A DNA stretch of 11,096 nt from positions 1-11,096 of the forward strand of contig CAKVLI010000023.1 in assembly GCA_934757155.1 (NCBI GenBank). The letters run 5' to 3'. Origin of the DNA: an uncultured Candidatus Melainabacteria bacterium. GTDB taxonomy: Bacteria; Cyanobacteriota; Vampirovibrionia; Gastranaerophilales; Gastranaerophilaceae. The notes beneath the pieces are model-generated. The model had not been told where the DNA came from. It ran no database searches and was given only the letters and a program-made list of their open reading frames with translations. Each line of letters starts with the position of its first letter. The stretch's first letter is position 1. The position numbers and the translations under genes are program-made. Positions 1 through 5,725 of the stretch are shown piece after piece.

Positions 1-84
1 AGGCTTGAAGCAAAATTCAAGTCCATGGATATGATTATTTCTAATATTAAAAATCAGTATAATTCGTTCTTAACTAACGGCTAG
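1..84 (+). CDS. fliD: Flagellar hook-associated protein 2 (filament cap), C-terminal end only
   Basis: Frame 1 is open from the first base to a TAG at 82-84 and gives 27 residues. The segment RLEAKFKSMDMIISNIKNQY has the pattern of the FliD C-terminus: a charged residue, F, a small residue, M-D/E, then an amphipathic helix with N/Q and S/Y. In FliD this helix forms part of the coiled-coil core of the cap that guides flagellin folding at the filament tip. The body of the gene lies left of the window, so only this short tail supports the call. The nearby fliW and csrA genes, which control flagellin synthesis, fit it well. I see no clear terminator after the stop codon; the structured repeat follows at once. 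Confidence 0.65.
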   Translation, partial: RLEAKFKSMDMIISNIKNQYNSFLTNG

Positions 85-93
85 AAATACTAA

Positions 94-302
94 CCCCACC
101 CCGAAATCAAAGATTTCGACCCTGTCTTGGATTTGCTCCACGCTCGAACAGTTTCGCTTTAGAACCTTCGGTTCAAGCAAGCTCAATGTTCTCGCTATCC
201 GGACTAACTCACTCTGTTCGTGTCGTCCGTCCGCAAATTCGCTCCCTCAAGGGGCGGGGAGCTGAGACAAACCAGCCAAATATATTTACCCCCCCCCTTG
301 AG
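94..302. repeat. Structured intergenic element with imperfect terminal inverted repeats (putative dispersed repeat)
   Basis: This stretch is clearly richer in G+C than the genes around it and I find no convincing protein in it. Its ends mirror each other: CCCCACCCC at 94-102 against GGGGCGGGG at 251-259 (8 of 9 pairs). Inside are CGAAATC-AAA-GATTTCG (102-118), GAACC-TTC-GGTTC (162-174), and CGGAC (200-204) facing GTCCG at 225-229 and 229-233. At the right end CTCAAGGGGCGGGG (246-259) pairs at 13 of 14 positions with 289-302, across a 29-base loop. Nested hairpins, G/C-run ends and an intergenic position are typical of small non-coding dispersed repeats. Only one copy lies in this window, so repetition is inferred, not seen. 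Confidence 0.5.
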
Positions 303-347
303 AAAGATAGTCCTTGGTGTTAATATAGGGGCGATGAGGGGATTGTT

Positions 348-1301
348 ATGAGTAAAAAAATACTGTTTGTTATTGATAAGATTGAGCTTAAATATTTTGA
401 GTTTAATAAACTGGTTACGAATTTTTGGTTGATTAAGGAGTTTTTAGACAGAGGCGCTGAAGTTTTTATAACAACTATTCCACAGCTGTATTTAAGAGGC
501 AAAGAGGCTTGGGTAAAAGCTTATGAGGCTTATGGCGCGAATGATGATATATTTTATAAAAAAGACATTGGTGAATACGAGATTAATTCGTTTGATTTAG
601 TAATGTTCCGTCCGGATCCGCCTGTGGATATTGATTACATAAACGCGACTTATATTTTCGATTTTGTAAGCACAAAAGTTGTAAATTCACCGAAAGCAAT
701 CAGAGATTTTAACGAAAAAATTCACAGCTTGTATTTTAGCGAATATATGACAGATAGTATCGTTACGTCGTCATTAGGGGATATTGAGAGCTTCTTGAAA
801 ATACACAAGCAGATTGTGTTAAAGCCATTAAATCGCTGTTTTGGTGCCGGAGTTATGTATTTATATGAAGGTGACCCAAATACGCGAACCATTATAAATA
901 CGGTTACAAATAGCGGTACAACATTAACTATGGTTCAAAGCTTTATCCCTGCCGTAAAATCAGGGGATGTTCGTGTATTGACACTCGGGGATAAAATTCT
1001 GCCGTACAGCATTAAGAAACTCCCTGGGGATGATGATTTCAAGTTCAACAATCATTCCGACAGTTACATTGTGAAATCAGAATTGACCGAGAAGGAATTG
1101 AATTATTTCAAGCCTATTGCGGAGAAATTAAACACCATGGGAATTGTAATGGCAGGTCTAGATGTTATCGAACAAAGAATTATTGAAGTAAATGTTACAA
1201 GTCCGTGTTACTTTATTAAGGAGGTTAACGAACGCTTTGGAGTTCACTTGGAGAAAGAACTTGGGGACTATTTATTGATTCCAAGCTTGTTATCATTATA
1301 A
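348..1301 (+). CDS. gshB: Glutathione synthetase-like ATP-grasp ligase
   Basis: This 317-residue protein, close to the length of E. coli GshB, belongs to the glutathione synthetase family, which joins glycine to gamma-glutamylcysteine using ATP. Visible family marks are RPDPPVD (88-94), NSPKAIRDFNEK (113-124), VLKPL (157-161), PAVKSGDVRVL (201-211), GLDVI (270-274) and EVNVTSP (280-286). D272, E280 and N282 fall where the ATP-grasp magnesium ligands sit in E. coli GshB. Two parts differ from the classic enzyme: the residues after VLKPL read NRCFGAG where E. coli has a DGMGG-type segment, and the flexible loop at about 226-239 lacks the glycine-rich RGN...GG stretch. The exact substrate is therefore open. 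A good Shine-Dalgarno, GAGGGG at 336-341, lies 6 bases before the ATG. No gshA is in view. It is separated from the next gene by a promoter. Confidence 0.8.
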   Translation: MSKKILFVIDKIELKYFEFNKLVTNFWLIKEFLDRGAEVFITTIPQLYLRGKEAWVKAYEAYGANDDIFYKKDIGEYEINSFDLVMFRPDPPVDIDYINATYIFDFVSTKVVNSPKAIRDFNEKIHSLYFSEYMTDSIVTSSLGDIESFLKIHKQIVLKPLNRCFGAGVMYLYEGDPNTRTIINTVTNSGTTLTMVQSFIPAVKSGDVRVLTLGDKILPYSIKKLPGDDDFKFNNHSDSYIVKSELTEKELNYFKPIAEKLNTMGIVMAGLDVIEQRIIEVNVTSPCYFIKEVNERFGVHLEKELGDYLLIPSLLSL

Positions 1302-1315
1302 ATATATAGTATAAT
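1287..1315 (+). promoter_or_regulatory. Sigma70-type promoter for the TPR-fliW-csrA row
   Basis: TTGTTA (1287-1292) and a perfect TATAAT (1310-1315) are separated by 17 bases, the ideal spacing. The -35 box lies inside the last codons of the gshB-like gene. Transcription would start near 1322, leaving a leader of about 70 bases that carries the hairpin at 1334-1350. This is sequence matching only. Confidence 0.6.
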
Positions 1316-1333
1316 TCAATTAGATGATGTATT

Positions 1334-1350
1334 CAGAGTTTCAAACTCTG
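1334..1350 (+). other. Leader hairpin before the TPR-fliW-csrA row
   Basis: CAGAGTTTCAAACTCTG is a perfect inverted repeat around a single central C, so it folds as a stem of 6-7 pairs with a small loop. It lies downstream of the predicted start of transcription. What follows is AT-rich but not a T run, so it resembles a weak terminator of the previous gene, a stabilising 5' stem or a protein site. The loop has no GGA, so it is not an obvious CsrA target. Confidence 0.45.
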
Positions 1351-1394
1351 TTGTATATTATAATAATAAAGCGTCATAAATGAGAAGGATTACT

Positions 1395-2141
1395 ATGAAG
1401 AAGAAACTTTTGATGTTATTGAGCATAATGATTTTATCCTCAACTATAGGAATTGCTTATTCTAAACCTGTATCAAATGCAGAATTAGCAAGTTCTATAA
1501 AATTATACAAAACCGGTAACTATTCCGAATGTTACATAAAACTGAATAACATGGTCAAAAGAGGTTCTGCAAACGCTTTAACATACTATTATCTTGCAAT
1601 GACTTCAGCTCAATTGGGTAAAAACTCTGAAGCAATCGCAAACTATAAAAAAGCAATGGCATTGTCTTCTGAAGGAAGCAATGTATACAGCTACGCTAAC
1701 AAAGGTAAGGTTTGTTTGGAAACCCCTAGCAAATGTCACGAAACAGACGAATTATCTCCAATTGATGATTTGTTACAGAGAAAATCTGGTTTTACAGAAA
1801 AAGCAAAAAGTGATTATGAAAGATTAAAAATCGAAAACTTGATGCGCGAAATGAACCGTACTGACGACATGAGCCCTCAAAAGTTTAAAGAATACAGAGA
1901 TTTTTCAAGCTACAATACAGAAGGTACCCCTTCTAACGATGAGATTGTTGCAGCACTGAGAACTCTTCAAAGAGCCGGCTTAGGCAATGTTCTCGGAAAC
2001 AACAGCTACTCTGACTTATCTCTGTTGATGGGCAACGGAAACCAAAACAACAATGCTATACTTAACTTGATGGGTAATTCTAATTTAAGCCCTCAAGTAA
2101 TTCAAGCTATGCTTACAAATAATATGTCACTAGGATTTTAA
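1395..2141 (+). CDS. Exported TPR-repeat protein of unknown function
   Basis: I do not recognise a named family. The protein has 248 residues if it begins at the ATG at 1395, which I prefer over the in-frame ATG at 1380. AGAAGGA (1383-1389) sits 5 bases before 1395, whereas nothing suitable precedes 1380, and 1395 gives a clean signal peptide: MKKK, a hydrophobic stretch to about residue 21, and likely cleavage after AYS at 23. Residues of about 29-95 read as two TPR-like helix pairs, including ALTYYYLAMTSAQLGKNSEA. The middle is charged and the last 60 or so residues are rich in Asn, Leu and Gly. It probably acts in the periplasm or at the surface as a binding scaffold. It is the first gene of the row, 3 bases before fliW, so a link with flagella or envelope is plausible but unproven. 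Confidence 0.75.
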   Translation: MKKKLLMLLSIMILSSTIGIAYSKPVSNAELASSIKLYKTGNYSECYIKLNNMVKRGSANALTYYYLAMTSAQLGKNSEAIANYKKAMALSSEGSNVYSYANKGKVCLETPSKCHETDELSPIDDLLQRKSGFTEKAKSDYERLKIENLMREMNRTDDMSPQKFKEYRDFSSYNTEGTPSNDEIVAALRTLQRAGLGNVLGNNSYSDLSLLMGNGNQNNNAILNLMGNSNLSPQVIQAMLTNNMSLGF

Positions 2142-2144
2142 TTA

Positions 2145-2576
2145 ATGAAAATTAACACAGTAAGATTTGGAGAAATTGATATAGAGCAAGAACGTATTTT
2201 TAAATTTGCTCTACCTATCATTGGATTTAATGAACTAAGAGAATATGTTATTTTGGATTTGAACAAAGATAACTTTTTCAAATGGTTACAATCAGTAGAA
2301 GACCCTGCTTTAGCATTTCCGGTTGTATCTGTATTCAGCCTCGGTGTTGATTACAGTATTGATATTCCGGACAATGCAGTAGAGGCGCTAAAGATTAAAA
2401 ATGTTGAAAGTCTTTTGGTTATGAACATTGCTTCAATCCCACAAGATAACCCGCAAGGAACGACTATTAACTTGCTCGCTCCTATAATTTTCAATTTAGA
2501 TGAACAACTTGCCGGACAGGTAATATTATCCGGCTCAGGCTATGATATCAGTTTTCCTTTGTTTAAGAAAAACTAG
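2145..2576 (+). CDS. fliW: Flagellar assembly factor FliW, antagonist of CsrA
   Basis: The 143-residue length is usual for FliW. Family features are visible in order: GF at 27-28, LQS at 48-50, LAFPV at 56-60, the IPD turn at 74-76, NLLAPI at 109-114 and FPLF at 137-140. In Bacillus, FliW binds either flagellin or CsrA. When flagellin has been exported, free FliW removes CsrA from the hag leader and lets flagellin be made. csrA follows 12 bases downstream, the standard pairing. The start is 3 bases after the preceding stop, with a modest AGGA (2132-2135) 9 bases before the ATG, so translation may be coupled to the upstream gene. No flagellin gene is in the window. Confidence 0.93.
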   Translation: MKINTVRFGEIDIEQERIFKFALPIIGFNELREYVILDLNKDNFFKWLQSVEDPALAFPVVSVFSLGVDYSIDIPDNAVEALKIKNVESLLVMNIASIPQDNPQGTTINLLAPIIFNLDEQLAGQVILSGSGYDISFPLFKKN

Positions 2577-2588
2577 TTAAGGATAAAA

Positions 2589-2930
2589 ATGCTCGTAATT
2601 TCCAGAAAAAACGGTCAAAAAGTAATGATAAACGACAATATTGTTATCACTATTGTCGAAGCTAAAAATGGCTGCGTAAAGATTGCTATTGAAGCTGATA
2701 AGGATGTAAAAATCTATCGTGAAGAGATTTATTACCAAATCAAGCTTGCTAACTTGATAGGTAAAAACACGTCTGTCAATAACGTTGATTCGGTTACAAG
2801 CATGCTCAAAGAAGACAAAACCAAAATCAACAATAAGGTTGAAGCAACTTCAGAAGCCGACGAAGTGGTTGTTGACAAACCTGAAAAATCTAAAACCTTT
2901 ATTATTAAGAAAAAAAATACTGAAGACTAA
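2589..2930 (+). CDS. csrA: Carbon storage regulator CsrA with long C-terminal tail
   Basis: CsrA is a dimeric RNA-binding protein that binds GGA-containing leaders and usually blocks translation. Residues 1-54 hold the whole fold: MLVISRKNGQ at the N-terminus, five beta strands, and IYREEIY (42-48), with R44 at the same number as the key RNA-contacting arginine of E. coli. The usual A-P-K turn reads A-D-K (36-38). The protein has 113 residues against roughly 60-75 in most relatives. The extra part, from about 58 to 113, is rich in K, E, D, N, S and T and looks disordered. In FliW-containing bacteria the region after the core contributes to FliW binding, so the tail may matter there. AAGGA (2579-2583) lies 5 bases before the ATG and includes a GGA, leaving room for self-repression. 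Confidence 0.92.
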   Translation: MLVISRKNGQKVMINDNIVITIVEAKNGCVKIAIEADKDVKIYREEIYYQIKLANLIGKNTSVNNVDSVTSMLKEDKTKINNKVEATSEADEVVVDKPEKSKTFIIKKKNTED

Positions 2931-2932
2931 TT

Positions 2933-3493
2933 ATGTTCTTTTTTTCTGAAAATACTGATATAACTTTTGCTCCGTCAAGTGTAGAGCATGGGTATTTTGC
3001 AATCTTAAACGATGATTTAGAGAGTGCAAAAATTGTGTTTGAACATGTCGATTCCCCTCGTGGTCGTTGGGGAAAAGCTTTGACTGATATAATTTCCGGA
3101 TACATTGAAAAATACCCTACCTACTTTGAAATAAGAAATTTTCTTGAAATTGATTTAGATTTTTTATTGAAGAACAACAAGATTGATTACGTCGAAATGT
3201 TATTGGGTTCTGTTGATTTATTAGCAGATATTAATGAAGAGACTTATAAATATGTTGCAAGAGTTATGTTTGAAAACAAGTTGTATAAGGCCGCAAAAGA
3301 ATATATGGAAAAATCAAAGGAAGTTTTCTATAACGACCCTGAATTGCATTTTATGTTGTCAAAATACTATATACATGAGCGCATCTACATAAAAGCAGCG
3401 TTTCATATAGATGAATGCTTGAGAATTCTCCCTGCGTATTATCCAGCTAAGCTTTTGAAGTCGAAAATCAATAGATATATAGCTTCTAATTGA
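2933..3493 (+). CDS. Cytoplasmic TPR-like protein of unknown function
   Basis: This 186-residue protein has no signal peptide or membrane segment and matches no named family I know. From about residue 90 on it is helical with TPR-like spacing: ETYKYVARVMFENKLYKAAK, then a D-P-E-L-H-F-M-L-S-K-Y-Y pair, then ending in A-A-F-H-I-D-E-C-L-R-I-L-P, a common TPR closing pattern. The N-terminal 80 residues are less regular. It begins 2 bases after the csrA stop codon and has no real Shine-Dalgarno sequence, so it is probably translated by coupling to csrA. That position suggests it works with the CsrA/FliW switch or with flagellar assembly, but nothing in the sequence proves it. Confidence 0.75.
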   Translation: MFFFSENTDITFAPSSVEHGYFAILNDDLESAKIVFEHVDSPRGRWGKALTDIISGYIEKYPTYFEIRNFLEIDLDFLLKNNKIDYVEMLLGSVDLLADINEETYKYVARVMFENKLYKAAKEYMEKSKEVFYNDPELHFMLSKYYIHERIYIKAAFHIDECLRILPAYYPAKLLKSKINRYIASN

Positions 3494-3518
3494 TGAAATT
3501 GCCAATTCTTTGTATAAT
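3490..3518 (+). promoter_or_regulatory. Promoter set for a leaderless transcript
   Basis: TTGATG (3490-3495) and a perfect TATAAT (3513-3518) are 17 bases apart. The -35 box overlaps the stop codon of the preceding TPR gene. The -10 box ends 6 bases before the ATG at 3525, so transcription would begin at or within a base or two of that ATG. There is no Shine-Dalgarno sequence, which agrees with leaderless translation. Confidence 0.5.
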
Positions 3519-3524
3519 AACATT

Positions 3525-4220
3525 ATGAATAACAACAACACAGATAGATTTGAGGCAAAGCAAAACCCATTTGAAAAGCGAGAGAGTTCTTCTGCAAGCA
3601 ACTTTTTTCTAATGGATGAAACAATTGCAACTCAACCCATTCGAGGAGTGGCAGAGCCAAGACGACTGAATGACTATGACTCGAATCTTTTGAAAGAAGA
3701 CGCCTACAAAGATATTGGAGATGATTTGTTCAAACTTGAATATAAAATTTCCAAAACTGAAGAGGAAATGAAAGGTTTGGAGAGTCAAATTCAATCGGCA
3801 AGAGATATTCATGACTTTAACCTTGTGGAATCACTTACAAACAGGAAGAAAACTCTTGAAGAAGATTATGAAGCTTTAGTAGAAATTTATAACGAAAAAA
3901 GTTTATCTGCTAGAATTTCTGACGGTATTTCAAATATGTTCTTTGGCGGTAAATTAAAAAAGGATTTGAAAGCGTTTCAACAAGGCGTTTGCACTGTAGG
4001 TGAACATATTTTAGCAAAATTGCCTAAAAGATTCTCATCAATTTTTGAACTGAGAAAATCGCTGGCAAAACTTGAAAATATTAATAAGAGCGTGGATGAA
4101 CTTATAACAATGAATATTCCTTACGGGGAGAATATTAACAAATACGAACAGCTCTCAAAATATATTATTAGAGCGAATTCAATACAGAATGATATTTCAA
4201 AAGCAATAGGTCGGAAATAA
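3525..4220 (+). CDS. Coiled-coil protein of unknown function
   Basis: I do not recognise this protein. From the ATG at 3525 it has 231 residues; a TTG at 3510 is in frame, but it overlaps the -10 box and would add only five residues. The N-terminal 50 residues are polar and probably unstructured (MNNNN start). About residues 65-125 form a likely coiled coil rich in K and E (LEYKISKTEEEMKGLESQI). A G-I-S-N-M-F-F-G-G-K patch near 130-145 and further helices complete it. There is no signal peptide or membrane segment. It follows the csrA row on the same strand but with its own predicted promoter, so it could be transcribed both ways. A strong hairpin overlaps its stop codon. Confidence 0.7.
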   Translation: MNNNNTDRFEAKQNPFEKRESSSASNFFLMDETIATQPIRGVAEPRRLNDYDSNLLKEDAYKDIGDDLFKLEYKISKTEEEMKGLESQIQSARDIHDFNLVESLTNRKKTLEEDYEALVEIYNEKSLSARISDGISNMFFGGKLKKDLKAFQQGVCTVGEHILAKLPKRFSSIFELRKSLAKLENINKSVDELITMNIPYGENINKYEQLSKYIIRANSIQNDISKAIGRK

Positions 4221-4233
4221 CCTCCGACCTATT
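4205..4233 (+). terminator. Strong hairpin overlapping the stop codon, terminator-like
   Basis: AATAGGTCGGA (4205-4215) and TCCGACCTATT (4223-4233) pair perfectly over 11 bases, with a 7-base loop that holds the TAA stop (4218-4220). The stem is long and fairly GC-rich for this genome. There is no T run on the plus side, so it is either a non-canonical terminator or a 3' end stabiliser for the coiled-coil gene. Confidence 0.6.
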
Positions 4234-4294
4234 AGTAATCTATAACACAATACATACCATAATTATATTTAATAATATAAAGATTTTATTTGTG

Positions 4295-4310
4295 AAAAGT
4301 ATATACTTTT
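4295..4310. promoter_or_regulatory. Perfect 16-base palindrome upstream of der
   Basis: AAAAGTATATACTTTT is its own reverse complement. It sits in the gap of about 145 bases between the hairpin at 4205-4233 and der, roughly 50 bases before the predicted der -10 box. Such symmetry is what a dimeric regulator would bind. It is all A/T except one G-C pair per half, so chance in AT-rich DNA cannot be excluded. I see nothing else definite in this gap besides the der promoter. Confidence 0.35.
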
Positions 4311-4360
4311 TGTTACAAAATTTTACGTTATGAGTCTTGAGATAAAAAGAAAAGTTTTTA

Positions 4361-4369
4361 TGTTAGAAT
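4361..4369 (+). promoter_or_regulatory. Extended -10 promoter immediately before der
   Basis: TGTTAGAAT fits the extended -10 form TGn-TAnaAT (the hexamer TAGAAT is 4364-4369). No good -35 box lies at 16-18 bases; a TTGAGA at 4337-4342 is too far at 21. Transcription from this box would begin around 4376, only about 3 bases before the der ATG at 4379. No Shine-Dalgarno sequence is visible. Confidence 0.4.
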
Positions 4370-4378
4370 TATTTCTAT

Positions 4379-5725
4379 ATGAAAAGAAAACCTATAATAG
4401 CAGTTGTTGGACGTCCCAACGTCGGAAAATCTACCTTTGTAAACCGTTTAGTCGGCAAAAGGCAATCTATTGTTGACGATTTTCCTGGGGTTACAAGAGA
4501 CAGAATATATTTTGATGTTGAATGGCAAAACAAAGTGTTTACTGTTATTGACACCGGCGGTATTGTTCCGGGAGACGAAGACGAAATTATGGTTTCTATC
4601 TACGACCAAGCAAAAATTGCTTGCGAAGAAGCAGATAAAATCATTTTTCTTGTAGACGGCATTGAAGGAGTAACTCCGGTTGACTCTGATATCGCGAATA
4701 TTTTGCGTCAGTCTGACAAACCGATTTATCTTGCGGTAAACAAAGTTGATTCATCAAACCAAATCACGATGATTAGTGATTTTTATTCACTCGCAATTGG
4801 TGAGCCGATTGCAATTTCAGCGCTTCACGGCTCCGGCGGTGTCGGGGATTTGTTGGAAGAAATTACTTCTGACTTTGACGCTGATGATGTCGAAAAAGAA
4901 GATAATACAATTAAAATTGCTATCGTAGGTCGTCCTAATGCCGGTAAGTCATCTATTGTAAACGCTTTACTCGGTGAAAAAAGAGTAATTGTTTCCGATG
5001 TATCAGGTACCACTCGTGACAGTATTGACTCAAGACTGACTTATAACGGTAGAGAATTCGTAATTGTCGATACCGCCGGAATTCGTAAAAAAGCTAAAGT
5101 TGATTACGGTGTCGAAAAGTTTGCTGTAGACCGCGCAATTCGCTCAATCCGTGAATGCGACATTGCACTTATGGTTATTGATGCCGTTGAAACAGAGAAC
5201 GGCATTTCAGATCAAGACAAAAAGATTGCCTCAATTATCACGGAAGCCGGCAAAGGTATGGTTATTGCAATCAACAAATGGGATTTGGTCGAAGACAAAA
5301 AGTCCAACACTATCAATAAATTCGACCAAAAACTTGCGCACGAGATTCCGTTTTTGGATTATGTTCCTAAAATATACATAAGTGCAGTAACACATCAAAG
5401 ACTTAATCAAATTTTCACTAAGGTGGAAGAAGTTTATAATGAATGCAAGAAACGCGTTTCTACAGGTTTGTTGAACAAAGTTGTAAACGAAGCATACGCG
5501 CTTAATCCGCCTCAAACAATCAGAAATAAAAGACTCAAAATTTTGTATTCAACTCAAGCGGCAGTTCATCCGCCAATGTTTTTGTTGTTTGCAAATGACG
5601 AAAAGCTTTTGAAAGAGCATTACAAACGCTATCTTGAAAACAAATTAAGAGAGGCGTTCGGTTTCTTTGGAACGCCAATCAGAATTTCTGTCAGGACAAG
5701 AAGCGAAAAAGCTAAGAAAAAGTAA
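4379..5725 (+). CDS. der: Ribosome-associated double GTPase Der (EngA)
   Basis: Der is an essential GTPase that binds the 50S ribosomal subunit during its late assembly. The 448 residues contain two complete GTPase domains and a C-terminal KH-like domain. Domain 1 has GRPNVGKST (11-19), PGVTRDR (36-42), DTGG (58-61) and NKVD (121-124). Domain 2 has GRPNAGKSS (184-192), SGTTRDS (209-215), DTAG (231-234) and NKWD (299-302). An acidic linker (about 164-176) joins them. The KH-like part runs from about 350 and ends in a basic tail. Nothing is missing and the length is normal. The start is fixed by the first G1 motif and by the nearby promoter; there is no Shine-Dalgarno sequence. Its stop codon touches that of trpS on the other strand. 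Confidence 0.97.
   Translation: MKRKPIIAVVGRPNVGKSTFVNRLVGKRQSIVDDFPGVTRDRIYFDVEWQNKVFTVIDTGGIVPGDEDEIMVSIYDQAKIACEEADKIIFLVDGIEGVTPVDSDIANILRQSDKPIYLAVNKVDSSNQITMISDFYSLAIGEPIAISALHGSGGVGDLLEEITSDFDADDVEKEDNTIKIAIVGRPNAGKSSIVNALLGEKRVIVSDVSGTTRDSIDSRLTYNGREFVIVDTAGIRKKAKVDYGVEKFAVDRAIRSIRECDIALMVIDAVETENGISDQDKKIASIITEAGKGMVIAINKWDLVEDKKSNTINKFDQKLAHEIPFLDYVPKIYISAVTHQRLNQIFTKVEEVYNECKKRVSTGLLNKVVNEAYALNPPQTIRNKRLKILYSTQAAVHPPMFLLFANDEKLLKEHYKRYLENKLREAFGFFGTPIRISVRTRSEKAKKK

Noticed and set aside
1380..1394. ATG at 1380 as the start of the exported TPR protein
   Set aside because: No ribosome site precedes it, while AGAAGGA is well placed for the ATG at 1395, which also gives a cleaner signal peptide.
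3510..3524. TTG at 3510 as the start of the coiled-coil gene
   Set aside because: It overlaps the predicted -10 box and has no Shine-Dalgarno; the ATG at 3525 fits the promoter position.
5231..5515. Minus-strand open frame of 94 codons inside der
   Set aside because: It lies wholly antisense to an intact, conserved gene and its translation shows no family features.
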